Positions 23,601-35,399 of a stretch of DNA of 64,000 nt are shown here, one piece after another. Positions within the stretch are counted from its first letter, which is position 1; every line of letters starts with the position of its first letter. The stretch lies in contig OU744720.1 in the NCBI GenBank assembly GCA_916613615.1, positions 4,629,749 to 4,693,748 of the forward strand, given 5' to 3'. A program made the position numbers and the translations under genes. The stretch is from Steromphala cineraria (lineage: Eukaryota; Mollusca; Gastropoda; Trochida; Trochidae). The notes beneath the pieces were generated by a model. That model worked only from the letters and a program-made list of their open reading frames with translations. It ran no database searches and was not told the origin of the DNA.

Positions 23601-24970
23601 TTTTACACCTAGACTTATATCAACTAAATATCTACCACTTCTACCCGATAATCCTATAAATAAACCAACCCGTTCCTACCCTTCCCTAGTTTCTCCTAAC
23701 CACTAATCTTTCTAGAAAATATTACAGGGTGCCTAGACCCGAAGCTTCGACTTCCCCGAATCTACCCACCCCGTCTAACCTTACTTATCAGATAAGACCC
23801 TCACTACACTTAAAACTGGGACATCGTTCTGTCACAGAACGTGGGGGCTAAGTTAAATGACTAACGGGACGTCGCTTCTAGTAAACACTTCCGTCTAGCA
23901 ACTAAAAACATGGCGGTCAAACCATGCCTGATATCGCTAAATACGATTACGAAATACTTACAAGTGGTAATGGAATTATAAAGATCTGGAAATTATGTAA
24001 GTACTGCGGGGAAAAAGTCAATTCTACCACAATATGTACATGTATTAAATTAATATCATATCATATCATGTCAAATCTGTTGTACCCATGACCATTTGAC
24101 CGTCAATTCAATTTCCCATTTCCTTGGTACAATGATAACCAGTGTTTCACTGTAATTGTTAATTCTACTTTTTTTGTGACAAAAAATACATTTTTACAAA
24201 GATTGAATTAAATAAAAATTTTGGGGAGAGGCAAGTTCACAGATTGGTGAGTATTGGTTGAAGTGGTAGTAAAATATCTATTTTGGATCTATTTATCTGA
24301 CAATCAGTACTTTTCAAAATTCTTCGAAAGAATTTCCCCTATATAAAAACAGTTATACAAAAAGGTGTGACCGATTCAGTCGGTAGCAATAATAAGCAGC
24401 AACTTGATTATTCCAACGTTTCACTTTGCTGTTGAGTATTTCAGCCGTTGACAAAATAATTTTAAATTGATATCAATATGTTGTTAGGTAAACCTGAAGC
24501 TTTTCCTGATCATTGGGAATCACGCGCTGCATGTGCATGCTAAATTAGATGATAAAGCGTACATTCATTGACATTATACGAAATACCCATTGCAAAGTTA
24601 AACTTATTCAATAGCGCTGGATATGTGTAAACATCTAGGCCTAAATGCCAACAACAATGACTGTCACAAATATTTAGGTTTGCTGCGCATTGCCTGCGCA
24701 ATACCTGCAGTCTTAAAATAGGTCGTAAAATTTCCGCGATCAAAAAGTAGGACGTCCGTAGTGAAAACAGGCCAGGGAGGTTATCTCACAGCCGGGACGG
24801 TATTACGTAACAGACACCGATGAAGCAGTGAACTTTGAGTTACAATACTGATAAGTGATAAAGTTGGAGCGACCTGATTGATCAATTATTGGAATACTTG
24901 TACAATCAAGTTTGTGTTAACCCTTGTCGTGCCAAAGTATTATCGAGGGCTGTGTAATATCCAGACAACA
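23601..24970. other. Intergenic / 5' flank of TMEM79-like gene
   Basis: AT-rich sequence with no convincing coding region. A good splice acceptor (taatatccag) ends at 24963, 7 bp before the start codon of the next gene, so a non-coding 5' exon may lie in this stretch. Confidence 0.4.
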
Positions 24971-25510
24971 ATGGGCGTCGGTATGGAGTCCAAAGCAAAT
25001 GAGCGACGTCTAGTCCGCTTCCAAATCGCTAGTGCAGCGATATTTGTTGTTACAGTAGTGACCACTGGATGCGTGATTTCGCCGATCTCTGTGCCACATC
25101 TCCCAACAGTTACTGACCGACTTGTATACACGTTAAAGTGGCAGACGATGTCTATGTTGACGCTCTTAATAGGAATTATGGTGGTTGCAAACAAGCGACT
25201 GAACACCACAGCGATTGATCCAATCAACGGGCGAGGAGAGCAGCACGTGATGGTTCATAGTCGTTATGTTCAGAACACCCTGGAACAACTCTTTATGAGC
25301 ATGACTGGGCAGCTGATACTCAGCACCTACCTGTCTGAGCAGCAAATGAGAGTTATCCCCCTTCTTGTAGTTCTCTTCGTCATCGGTAGGATCACCTTCT
25401 GGATAGGCTACACTGTTCATTATACCTACCGCGCCTTCGGGTTCGCACTTTCATTTATTTGCAACATTGTCGTCTACTGTATACTAACCTACCTGTTGTT
25501 GTTCCATTGA
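24971..25510 (+). CDS. TMEM79-like membrane protein (MAPEG fold)
   Basis: A 179-residue hydrophobic protein in a single coding exon. The ATG at 24971 is chosen because it is preceded by acaaca and followed by G, a good Kozak context; the frame is open further upstream but lacks an ATG. Likely membrane spans are at about 19-39, 55-75, 105-120, 125-142 and 155-177. The C-terminal half contains HSRYVQNTLEQLF, LSTYL, a PLL...GR..FW segment and Y.YRAFGFALSF. This follows the pattern of vertebrate TMEM79 (mattrin), a MAPEG-superfamily relative found in endomembranes. It lacks the long cytosolic N-terminal region of the vertebrate protein. A polyadenylation word AATAAA lies at 25771-25776. Identification rests on remembered family pattern; enzymatic activity is not implied. 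Confidence 0.75.
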   Translation: MGVGMESKANERRLVRFQIASAAIFVVTVVTTGCVISPISVPHLPTVTDRLVYTLKWQTMSMLTLLIGIMVVANKRLNTTAIDPINGRGEQHVMVHSRYVQNTLEQLFMSMTGQLILSTYLSEQQMRVIPLLVVLFVIGRITFWIGYTVHYTYRAFGFALSFICNIVVYCILTYLLLFH

Positions 25511-25542
25511 AGTTAAACATGCTATCATACGGATCTATAACG

Positions 25543-25566
25543 GAGGAGCAGTAGCACGTGTTTTTT
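25543..25566 (+). repeat. Solitary MITE end fragment
   Basis: The word AGGAGCAGTAGCACGTGTTT matches the left end of the TTAA MITE family with two or three changes. No partner end or TTAA flank is visible nearby. It lies about 30 bp after the stop codon of the TMEM79-like gene. Confidence 0.35.
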
Positions 25567-25879
25567 TCTATCTTCAATAAGTACAGTTTTTACGAAACCT
25601 TAACTTCAGAGGTTCAAACATATTAATACCAAACATCTACGTTGAATATTTAAAACATTTTTTAAATTTAAAACAAGTTTTGTTTTAAACAAGATCATAG
25701 AAATTTTTCATTTGGAAATTGGTTATTAATTTTCGTTAATTAGTTGTTATTTCGATACTCGATCAAAACGAATAAATACTTCAAGAAAACAATTATCTTG
25801 ATTTATTTGTGTTTCAGCTTTTGTAAAACAGTTTAAACAAGTATGAAACATATTATACTTGAGAATGAACCATTGATTC

Positions 25880-25880
<1 letters not shown>

Positions 25881-25915
<35 letters not shown>
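25881..25915. repeat. (TATC)n microsatellite
   Basis: Nearly nine uninterrupted copies of TATC. Confidence 0.95.
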
Positions 25916-27495
25916 AACCATATATGCATGCTATCCTATTGAAGGTACTGTACCAGTGCAGGGGAACCATGGCACAGTCGTATCACATGTTCTATTGACA
26001 TGCACTGTCTGCAACTATCCACGTTCCACAGCGTGTCACATTATTGTTTGGTGCCCAAAGACACCAAGCATTATGATTTGATTTTTCTAAAACTTTTCTG
26101 AATTCTCTCTTTATTACACTTGATATTTTCAAAGGGAAGCCGCGCCAATCACATGTGTTGTATCCAAATCAAAAGAACAATGAACAGAGCTGTAGCAAAA
26201 AATGCATTACGCCACCATGTGGGTAATACAAAATATTTGGCACATTAAACTGTGGAATATGATTTCGCTTTAATTTTCTATTAAAGACGCTGATAAATGT
26301 TAACAGACTCAATCAAAAACATCTTCATTTGAAGAAGAGTCTGCATTTGTTCCAGATAAGAGAATTATTTCGCATTCAATAATCGCAGAATCCACTTTTT
26401 TATAACCCATGCGATTTAATTTCACGCTGGGCTCGCCTGGCGAATTAAAAGTAATGTTTGTGTAAGTACGATGGTGACATCGGAATAAGACTTATGTTTA
26501 CATCCATGGATCACAATGCAAGAAATAATCAACTGAAATGAAACAAGAAAGTTCGTTCAAGGGATGTATTTTTGTGGGGTTTTTGGGGTTTTTTTCTTTT
26601 CTTCCAAATGGATTAATCATCATTATTCAATGGATTTTGATATCGGCTGGTGTCGTGTGTCAAATTCTTCGAGAGGAAGCTAGGAAGCGTGACAGTAAGG
26701 TTTTTGTTTTTGTTTTGTTTGGTATTTTGGGGTGTTTTTTAGTTGACCTGAGGCTGACCTGAAATTGACTTGACAAGGATTTCAAGACCACATGTGTCAG
26801 TTGAACATTTTACGGGCGATTCAAAGAACTGATAACGCAAAGCATTGATGACAGTAATTTGAATTTGCCAAATCTGTGTTTATTGGATTTATTGAAACCT
26901 AATTTCGTATCATATCTCTATATTACATTATTTGTTATATGAATATTGAGATATGAATATCAATATCAATACCTCATTGATCCCATAATTATTTGGAGTA
27001 TCAGAGAAGTTAAACTTGTGTAATATTATTTAATGAGAAATCGCAGAAAATAGATATTTTTTCTACGCCAGCATAAGTGCATATGTTCTTAACAGATATA
27101 GTTATGATTAGGTTTAGTCAAAATAGGATGATTCACACCAGTGTGGGGAACATTTTGTCATTTCTCTGTTGTTTTAAATGCCAATTTAATACGGCCAAAT
27201 TTCAGAGTAAAATTTGTATTGACAAAAATGGGGAGCAAAAATTGCTGAAAGCACGATTGACAGGTTAAGATATTTAACCATTCTTTTTTTAATTTTATTT
27301 CGTTTAACTTTCATTTCCCAATTCCAAGAATACAAAGGAATCTTTGTTAATATTGTGCTGTATGTCTACAAAACAGGAAGTGATATACAAAGGAAAACCA
27401 TAGATGTTTCATATACATACCAAAGATTTATTGCTAATTGCAGGTATAAAAAATGTATATTTGTAATTGAGCAGATTATAATATCAAGATGTTGT
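25916..27495. other. No gene recognised
   Basis: AT-rich sequence. Short hydrophobic frames (for example 26538-26762) come from T/G-rich runs and have no supporting motif or splice context. Confidence 0.45.
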
Positions 27496-30400
27496 AATGA
27501 TTGATAGTAAAGACAAATTTAAGATTTTATCTTTAAACTGTAGAGGCCTTAACAATAACTTCAAATATGTATGGGCCTAATACGGATGAACCTGAATTTT
27601 ATAAAAAATATTAAAACAGTCATAGACAATTTTGAAAGCGATAAGGCAATAATTTGCGGTGATTGGAATTTAGTATTAGATACAGATATGGTCACATATA
27701 ATTATAAACATGTAAATAATCTTAAAGCTAGAGAAGAGGTAATTGAGATAATGGACTTGTTGGATCTAAAGGACCCATGGCGTGATTTACACCCTAATGA
27801 AAGGCGTTTTACTTGGAGACAACCAACTCCCTTAAAGCAATCTCGTTTAGATTTTGTTTTGGTAACACATAACATGATGTACTCTGTCTCAGATACAGAT
27901 ATAATCCGAAGTATTAACTCAGACCATTCTATTGTGACAATTACAAGTAACTCTTCACAAATGGAAAGGGGTAAGGGATTCTTGAAATTCAACAATTCAT
28001 TATTACACAATCCAGACTATATTAAAAATGTAAAGGATACAATTAAAACAACTCTGCTGAAATATCAGATCCCTAATCAGCAGGAAACAAAAGTAGAATA
28101 TGAACTAAATGATCAGCTATTGTGGGAAATTCTCTTACTTGAAATTAGGGGCATGACTATATATTATTCTTCTACAACAACAAAAAGAGAAATAAAAGAG
28201 AGTCGGATTTGGAGAAAAAAATGCAAGAGCTTGAAATCAATTTAGATAATGAAGAAATTTTGAGTGAGAAAGAGAATATTTTAAAAAATATTAGTGATAC
28301 TAAGGGAGAACTAGAAGAAATTAATAAGGAAAAAACTAAAAAACTTTATTAGATCAAAGGCTACATGGATTGATTATGGTGAAACTAGAAACTTTTTAAA
28401 TAAATCAATTACAAAACTTGTTAGGAAAGATGGTTCTGAAATAAATAAACAAGATGAGATACTAGATGAAACCAAACATTTTTATGAAAAATTATACTCT
28501 AAAGAAGAGTGTTCAGAGATAGACCTTGAAACTTTGTTCTCAGATACAAGTGTCCCAAGATTGTCTGATTTGGAATCATCAAATCTAGAGGGCGAAATAA
28601 CATATGAAGAATGTTTACATGTACTGAAAAAAATGAAAAATGAAAAAACACCAGGACCTGATGGATTAACAACTTAATTTTATAAAACAAATTGGTGTGA
28701 TTTAAATAAATTCTTGATTAATTCTTTAAACTATGCTTATGAACATGGTTCCTTATCTGTAACCCAGAAACAAGGATTAATTACATGCTTGCCAAAACCA
28801 AATAAACCTAAACAATATCTTAAATCATGGCGCCCTATAAGTTTACTAAATACTTCATACAAAATTGCATCTGCTGTGATAGCAAAAAGGATTAAACCCA
28901 TATTACCCTCGATTATTAATGAAAATCAAAAGGGCTTCGTACCAGGTAGATATATAGGTGAAGTAACTAGACTGATTTATGATATTATGGATTATACTGA
29001 GACATTCCAAACACCAGGATTATTATTATTAATTGATTTTGAGAAGGCTTTTGATTCTGTGGATAGAAATTTTGAATGAGATTGAATCATGTGTTCTTGT
29101 AAATGGATTTGGAAGTTCTTTTTCAAAATAACAAGAGGTTGTAGACAAGGAGATCCGGTATCACCATATATATTTATTTTATGTGTAGAGATCCTGGCAC
29201 TTATGATAAGAAAAGACAAGAAAATAAAAGGTGTTAAAATTGGTAACATTGAAAGTATTTTGGCACAGTTTGCAGATGATACCTCTTTAACGTTAGATGG
29301 TACAGAAAAATGTCTCTATGCAGTACTTCATGTGTTAACATTTTTTGCAAGATTTTCAGGACTTAAAGTAAATACTGAAAAAACAAGATTGATATGGATA
29401 GGATCAAAGAAGAGATCCAAGCACAAGATGTGCAAGGATTTCAATCTAGATTGGACACAGTCACAATTTAATTTGTTAGGTATCAAATTTGATGTAGATC
29501 TAGAATTAATGGTTGATATTAATTATTCAGACAAGCTTGAAAAAAATGAGAGAGAGATGAAAAGCTAGGAATTAAGATCACTGACACCCATGGGCAGAAA
29601 TGTTGTATTAAAACCACTCTTTTCATCATTACCAAGCCTACCAGATCTACCAATCTTTTCAGAAAAGATGTTTTGAGTTTGTATGGAAGGGTAAAAAAGA
29701 TAAGATTAAAATAAGTGTTATCTATTGCCAAAAATGGAGGAATCAATGTTCCAATAATATAGAAAATGTAATAAAATCGCAGAATGATATGGATCAAAAG
29801 ATTTCTTTATAACAATTCTATATTGAGTAATAATACTTCAGTATATATTACAAATAGCCAGAAATTATGGTTTGCGGATGGTATTTATATAAGCAACTGT
29901 ATGCTACCTACCATTTCAAATAGATTTTGGCAGGATGTTATAAAAGCATGGGCTGATTACTTACTGGTATGTTACCAAGGGGATGGGGACTGCCCTCTTA
30001 TTTTAAATCAGTCTCTTTGGCACAACAGTAATATTCTAATTGGTGGAAAAACAATCTTCAATAACAATATGGAAAAGGAGAGTATAACCTATTTGAGAAA
30101 TATTATGAATGAAACTGGTAATGTTATGTCCTTTGAAGAATTGGGTAGCAAATATGATGTTTCTGTTGATTTTCTTACATACCAGGGTATAAGGAGAGCC
30201 GTACTCCAATACTTGAAAAATAGAAATTTCAATTTCAGTCAAGAGATAAATATACAATACTATCCAATTCTTCCTTTTAATATTTCCAAACTTGCCAATA
30301 GTAAACTTTTGTATCAAAAATTGTGTCAATTTAGTTTTTATAAAACTACTGGTCAGCTGAAATGGGAAGAACTATTTACAAAGGACTTTCAACAGAATAA

Positions 30401-31310
30401 ATGGGAAAACATAAATATGATGCCGGTGCACACAAAGTGTTAACTTGAAATGGTTTCAATATAAGATAACTCAAAATATTTTGACAACAAACACTTTATT
30501 GTATAATTTTTGATACATTGATTCACCATCGTGCTCCTTCTGTAAACAGGTGCCTGAAAGCATTGTTCACTTATTATGTGACAGTAATCATGTTAAAAAA
30601 GTGTGGAAAGAATTGACAGAATGGCTAGATGACTTGGCTGAAAGATGTATTGAATTAACACCAGAAACTATTATTTTAGGTTTTAAAGGGGCAGTAGCAA
30701 GTTTTTTGATAATTTTATATTTTAGAATTTTCACTGATAATTGTAAGTAAATAATGAATGTATTATTTTGACAGAGTCAAAAATCTCATTACACAAGGCG
30801 ATCATCCATAGTAAGAGGACAAAGTATGAAGATTCACATAAAATCCATTGGCGGCCATTTTGTGTGAACACCTTTAATTCATTTTGTGTTAGAAAAAGGA
30901 ATGGCATGGCTAAACTTTGCGTTTTATTTTTTAATTAGTCCTGCTCCAATTAGTTTAAATACATTGTCTTTCAATGGGAAACATTAGTTTTAATTTTCCT
31001 GACATCACCTTACATGTATATTTTCCCTAAAAACGTGCTACTGCCCCTTTAAGGTTAAAAATAACAACCCATTAAATGCCATTGTTTGTTGGTAAAACAA
31101 AATATGTACAGTTCTAGCAGAACAGGAAAGAAACTAAACTTTGGCTTTATCCAAAACGAATTATTAAGATACTATGAGGCATGTAAATATATTGCTTTTA
31201 CAAATAACAATAAGGCGAAATTTATTCATTTTGGTCCTCTTTTCACACTTTATTCCAGCGCATCAAGACTGACGGTACCTAATCTTTATGAAGATGATGT
31301 TTAAAATATG
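27496..31310 (+). pseudogene. L1/Tx1-type LINE ORF2, broken
   Basis: Starting near 27496 the plus strand reads FKILSLNCRGLNN, the first strand of an L1-type endonuclease. A deletion then joins it to IICGDWNLVLD, FTWRQ, SRLDFVL and NSDHS, the later endonuclease motifs. The reverse transcriptase follows in several frames: TPGPDGL then a stop, KSWRPISLLN, KGFVPGRYIGE, LLLIDFEKAFDSVD, a further deletion, RGCRQGDPVSPYIF and FADD. The C-terminal region continues at 29784-30680, is split by a MITE (30687-31048), and resumes to about 31310 with FGFIQNELLRYYE and similar. Many stops and frameshifts make it clearly dead. The motif wording fits the L1/Tx1 group, a different lineage from the LINE at 5686. 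Confidence 0.88.
30687..31048 (+). mobile_element. TTAA-flanked MITE, copy 3 (362 bp), inside the L1-type LINE
   Basis: Bounded by TTAA at 30683-30686 and 31049-31052, with ends AGGGGCAGTAGCA and TGCTACTGCCCCT. The LINE reading frame stops being LINE-like at ILGFKG and resumes after the element (KNNNPLNAIV), so the MITE landed in the LINE after it inserted. Same orientation as copies 1 and 4. Confidence 0.92.
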
Positions 31311-31565
31311 TTGCTTAAATAGCAAAATGATGTAAATCTTGAAATGTACACTGTTGAACTGCAATATCTATCAGTGATGGTACTGAATCTTTATGATCTT
31401 TAAGATTTCTATAATCCTAAGAATTGAAGTTGATGTAAACTTTGTGGTGAATATTGATTATTCTCCTACACCCCTTCTCGCACGTATACAAACAACACAA
31501 CAACATTTAACCTTGGACTGACTGTATTTGCGTAGGCTTGCCTAGAGGTTCAAAGAAAGTCTGGT

Positions 31566-32594
31566 TTATAGCCCCAGTGAAAGTGATACTTTAATACGAC
31601 TGTTCAAACTATCCTTGACGTATCCATCCTTTGCATTCTCACTCTTCCATCTTCCATGTCGTTTGAACATTCTGTCAGGAACACCTTTGTTTGCTGCTGC
31701 TGAAGCTCCCCCACTGCGGAGACTGTGCAAACCATACAGTTTTATGTCACTGACAAAAGGCTTAAAAGTCTCTATAAATAATTCTCTCAACCTGGTGTAA
31801 GACATTGGTGAATTGTCTTTTCTCAATCTGTAACCAACCTTGGTTTTGGACACATTTCTAAATATGAACTCATCTGCCTCAGGTGGAATATCAGCTTGAT
31901 CTAAATATTTCAATAAACAGGAAACCGGACACAATTTGGAGCTAGTTTTGCCTATGACCAACCAAGAACCGTCTCTATACACATCTGTCTTGGACTTTTC
32001 GATGAAAAGCATCATGTGGGTATCATAGAAAACAATATCACATCTAGCAATATTCAAGAGCTCCGCTGACCTTAAAAATCCAGCATACGCCAGCAAACAC
32101 ATCGTTACGATTCTCAAATCTGCCAAGGAGGGTTGACACATTTTAGCATCATAAACTTTCTCTAACAACTCAATAGTGACTGGCTCTTTCCTGCAGACTG
32201 ATTTTGCTTCAAATACATTTTTTACCAGGGAACTATCAGTTGGGCTAACAATCCCAATACTTGCATGTGCGTGCCTGATACTATAAAATGCTGTCTGCAC
32301 AGCAGAAACAGAATCACTTTGTTGAATTACTGACAACAGATACAAAGAACAGTGCAATGGGGATATCGGTAACTTAATGCTCATAGAACATGAAACTGCC
32401 CACCGTTTCCATGCTTCAAATCCATAGCGGTACTTCCTTGAAGTAGAGTCGGCCCTACAGTGAGACAACAACCCCGGCAAACCGGCCGCTAACTCACGAA
32501 CACCGTCAGGCATCTCTTCAAGCTCGTCTCCATATGTACATGTAAACACATCTGTGAACAGAATGAAACAATTAGCATGTACTGAAATCAACAC
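31566..32594 (-). CDS. DIRS tyrosine recombinase
   Basis: A 342-residue open frame; the first in-frame start gives MLISVHANCF, but a more likely protein start or splice entry is near the MPDG at residue 28. The N-terminal part is helical (SRKYRYGFEAWKRW, core-binding type). The catalytic part has Arg175 in GFLRSAELL, Lys200 or Lys202 in EKSKTD, His290-x-x-Arg293 in LHSLRSGG, His313 and Trp316 in RHGRWKS, and Tyr325 in DGYVKDS. The full R-K-H-R-H/W-Y set of tyrosine recombinases is therefore present. Its 5' end overlaps the end of the preceding frame by about 20 bp, the usual arrangement in DIRS elements. No damage is visible in this frame. Confidence 0.85.
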   Translation of the reverse strand: MLISVHANCFILFTDVFTCTYGDELEEMPDGVRELAAGLPGLLSHCRADSTSRKYRYGFEAWKRWAVSCSMSIKLPISPLHCSLYLLSVIQQSDSVSAVQTAFYSIRHAHASIGIVSPTDSSLVKNVFEAKSVCRKEPVTIELLEKVYDAKMCQPSLADLRIVTMCLLAYAGFLRSAELLNIARCDIVFYDTHMMLFIEKSKTDVYRDGSWLVIGKTSSKLCPVSCLLKYLDQADIPPEADEFIFRNVSKTKVGYRLRKDNSPMSYTRLRELFIETFKPFVSDIKLYGLHSLRSGGASAAANKGVPDRMFKRHGRWKSENAKDGYVKDSLNSRIKVSLSLGL

Positions 32595-34707
32595 GTAATG
32601 CTAACATATTGAAATGTAAATCTTTCTCTCCAAACAATCCACCACCTAATCTAGAGGCAACATAACATTCTTTTGAGCTAGATAAGTACATCCATTCCTT
32701 AACCTGTGCAATAAACACATTGCCAATTGCCAACAGGGGCCAAAAACAGGAAGAATACCATTCTTGCACTACCAGCGTACCTCTGGCGCCACACTCTGAC
32801 ATATGCCTAATCGTTCTAGGTATGAGACAGATAGGGGGGACAACCCAACTAATGCCACTCCACTTCACAGTGAAACAGTCAACAGCCTCACAACCAGGAT
32901 TTTAAAATCTGGAGTTGAAACGTGTTAGTTTGGTGTTGTAGTAGCTAGCAAACCTATCAACATCGTGAGGGCCCCACTTTGAGTCAATTTGTAGAAACAC
33001 ATTTCTGGCAATAGCCCAGTCATCATAGTCTGTCACTCTGCTCAACATGTCTGCTACCTGGTGCTCTGCACGAGGAATCCACTGTATAGTAAGATGTACA
33101 TGGTGGACTAAGCACAACTCAAAAATATGCAACGCGACATCTTGCAAGTGTTGTTTCATGCTACCCTTTGTAACAATGGATGCAACGTTCTGATTATCAG
33201 TGAACCAGATAATTCTGGTCGATTTTAAGGATGGCATGAAACTTTCAAGAACTAAGTTTACTGCTTCTAGCTCTCTCCACGTAGAACTACGACTTGTCTC
33301 GTCTGAAGACCACTGACCGTGCGACTTTGCACCACCTAACTCCACACAGTACCCACCAAATCCCGTATCACTAGCATCGCTGAAAATCAACGTTGAACCA
33401 AGTGAGCTTGTATTCAAAATCCTGCTGTTCAACCTTGTGATATTGTCTTTCCAAAATCGTAACTGGTTTACACTCTGTGAAGATAGAGGAAGCTTGCTGT
33501 TCCATGATGAAGCACAAACAATGTCAATACTAAGTGACCGAGTCATAAGTTGACACAATGACCCAAGCACAAGTTTCATTGAAACGATTTGGCCAACAAC
33601 GGAGGCCACAGTTCTGACTCGATGCAAACCAGCAATGTTATTCAGGAGTTGCTGAATACTACACACTAACTTCAGCACCTTTCTCTCAGGCACTGAAACT
33701 GTCATACTAGCTGTGTGTATGTGGAAACCCAGCCACTCTAAACTCTGCGATGGATGCCATAAGGACTTCTCAACCTTTGGTACGAAACCAGAATGAATCA
33801 AATCACTTTTGACACTCTGCCCTACATTTACAGCATCAGTAACAGAGGGAGCCGACATAATACCATCATCAAGAAATGTAACAATCTTTTTGCCTTCAAA
33901 ACGCCATTTCTTAACTAACTGACGTGTGACTTTCGTAAAAACGTAAGGGGCAGAAGTTAGACCAAATGGTAGTACAATAAACTTATAGTATTGTGGCTTG
34001 CCACACGAATCTGACCACGAAAACCCCAAGAAATCAGTATGTGGTCCAAATATATCAATGTGGTGATACGCCGAGTGGATATCAAACTTGATAAGCCAAT
34101 CATTGGTACTGATGTATTCAAGAGCACCCTTCCAATCTTCATATTTCACAGATTGTCTGTACACATATCTGTTAACTTTAGAAAGATCTAGAATTAGACG
34201 TTTCTTGCCAGACGACTGAATTGATACCGACAGTGGGTTAACAACACTAGGTGGATGTGCACATTCGACTACTAGCCCTTTCTTCACTAACTCGCTAACA
34301 GCGTTCCTCACAAAGTCTACTTGTGACAATGCCGACTTGTTGTTGCGTAACTCCATTCTAGGAGGCACTGAAACAAAAGGAATTTTGTAGCCGTTTGAGA
34401 TCAGATCAATGACAAAGTTAGATGCTCCAATATCACGCCAAAAAGCTACAGATGAGGCTAATCTACCCTTGACAATTATTTCGGCCATGTCCTGGTCATA
34501 TTCGAAAAAATCTTCAGTTAAACATAATTCATCTGACTTACAATTCTCAAAACACTTAACTGACAGATACGATTCAGCATCACTGCGACGGTCCTGTGCT
34601 GGTTGACTGACGACTAGTTGAGTGACGGTAGAGCCGGGGACAGTCTCGTCTGAAGTGGTTGATATCGCCACAGTTGAAACAGGCCCCACTCCTGGGACCT
34701 CTGTCAC
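32572..34707 (-). pseudogene. DIRS reverse transcriptase-RNase H (one in-frame stop)
   Basis: The frame from 34707 encodes 601 residues and ends at a TAA at 32902-32904. It then continues in the same frame for about 98 more residues that clearly belong to it (WSGISWVVPP, PRTIRHM, GTLVVQEW, FWPLL). Motifs: LILDLSKVNR near 171, FDIHSAYHHI at 208 with the first catalytic Asp, LPFGLTSAP near 246, and FLDDG at 278-282 (DIRS-type LDD). RNase H follows with FSDASDTGFGGY, WRELEAVN, TDNQN and HQVADMLSR. There is no ATG at the start; it overlaps the Gag frame, so translation by frameshifting or reinitiation is expected in an intact relative. The single stop removes the C-terminal extension. Confidence 0.85.
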
Positions 34708-35203
34708 GAAAGGGCTGGTTGATTGGTTGGTTCAAACTTACAGAAGTAGGTCGCACGCTTTCTTCCTGCACCCTACGATTCGATCGTGTTGAAAGCGATG
34801 TATGACGAAACTTACTCCTCTGGCGGATCTTTTTGCATGCTTTGCTTTCAGCCTTTTCTATCCTCTTATCATCGTCAGAATTTTCAGCCAAATCGTTTGC
34901 AACATAATTCCGTACTGCTATTTTGATGAGTTTATTTCTGTGAGTTAGCTTCCCAATTGCCTCCGTCACCAACGCCTGTGAGTCCGCTTCAGTGTCTGCA
35001 TTCTCGGATCTTCGTAGGCAATCAAAGACTTCAGAGTTGAAATTAAACTGTATTTTATTTCCCTCCTTCCTCCAAGAATACTCACTATCTGCTTTTAGCC
35101 TTTTAATGTCTTTAGAAGTCTGAGTAAATTCGTTTCTCAATTTGCAAAGTTTATCGTCCATAGAAGTTTGTAAATCCATGCGGTTTTCCTCGAGCTTATT
35201 CAA
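34580..35203 (-). CDS. DIRS Gag-like protein with CCHC zinc knuckle
   Basis: A 207-residue frame with a basic central region, an FNFNSEVFD.L segment typical of DIRS-like Gag proteins, and near its C-terminus a single retroviral-type zinc knuckle C-F-N-C-G-D-I-N-H-F-R-R-D-C. The first codon used here is TTG. An ATG at 35236-35238 (minus strand) opens a frame that stops after 12 codons and is one base out of register, suggesting a small indel at the true start. The end overlaps the reverse transcriptase frame by 128 bp. Confidence 0.7.
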   Translation of the reverse strand: MNKLEENRMDLQTSMDDKLCKLRNEFTQTSKDIKRLKADSEYSWRKEGNKIQFNFNSEVFDCLRRSENADTEADSQALVTEAIGKLTHRNKLIKIAVRNYVANDLAENSDDDKRIEKAESKACKKIRQRSKFRHTSLSTRSNRRVQEESVRPTSVSLNQPINQPFRDRGPRSGACFNCGDINHFRRDCPRLYRHSTSRQSTSTGPSQ

Positions 35204-35310
35204 AATGGCGTCAAATTTTGCCGCCTATCTGGGTCCATGATTGCAAGAGAAATATCTGTAACTGGTACTGCACTTACAGCCGAGAGAATCGATCCACTTA
35301 ACCTCTCACC

Positions 35311-35320
35311 ATTATATACC
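35311..35320 (-). promoter_or_regulatory. TATA-like word upstream of DIRS Gag
   Basis: On the minus strand the sequence ggTATATAATgg lies about 75 bp upstream of the damaged Gag ATG (35236-35238), a reasonable position for the element's own promoter. Placement is by sequence only. Confidence 0.35.
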
Positions 35321-35399
35321 CCGCTAGGACCACTAGCGCCCCTACAATTATCTGCCCTTTGATACTTGCTCACAGGTAGGAGGAATTAATTTTCCTCTA

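Larger units (their letters stand above)
31566..35240 (-). mobile_element. DIRS-type tyrosine-recombinase retroelement
   Basis: Three minus-strand coding parts lie in the order expected for DIRS-like elements: Gag with a CCHC knuckle, reverse transcriptase-RNase H, then a tyrosine recombinase instead of a DDE integrase. Known of the group: integration uses a circular intermediate and leaves no target duplication. I could not define the terminal repeats on either side; the outer limits given are those of the coding part. A TATA-like word lies upstream at 35311-35320. The element adjoins the 3' end of the broken L1-type LINE. Confidence 0.85.

Noticed and set aside
24878..24970. N-terminal extension of the TMEM79-like protein
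   Set aside because: The upstream frame has no ATG; the ATG at 24971 has a good context and a splice acceptor just before it.
26538..26762. Hydrophobic 74-residue open frame
   Set aside because: It arises from T- and G-rich runs, has no motif or conserved partner, and no splice context.
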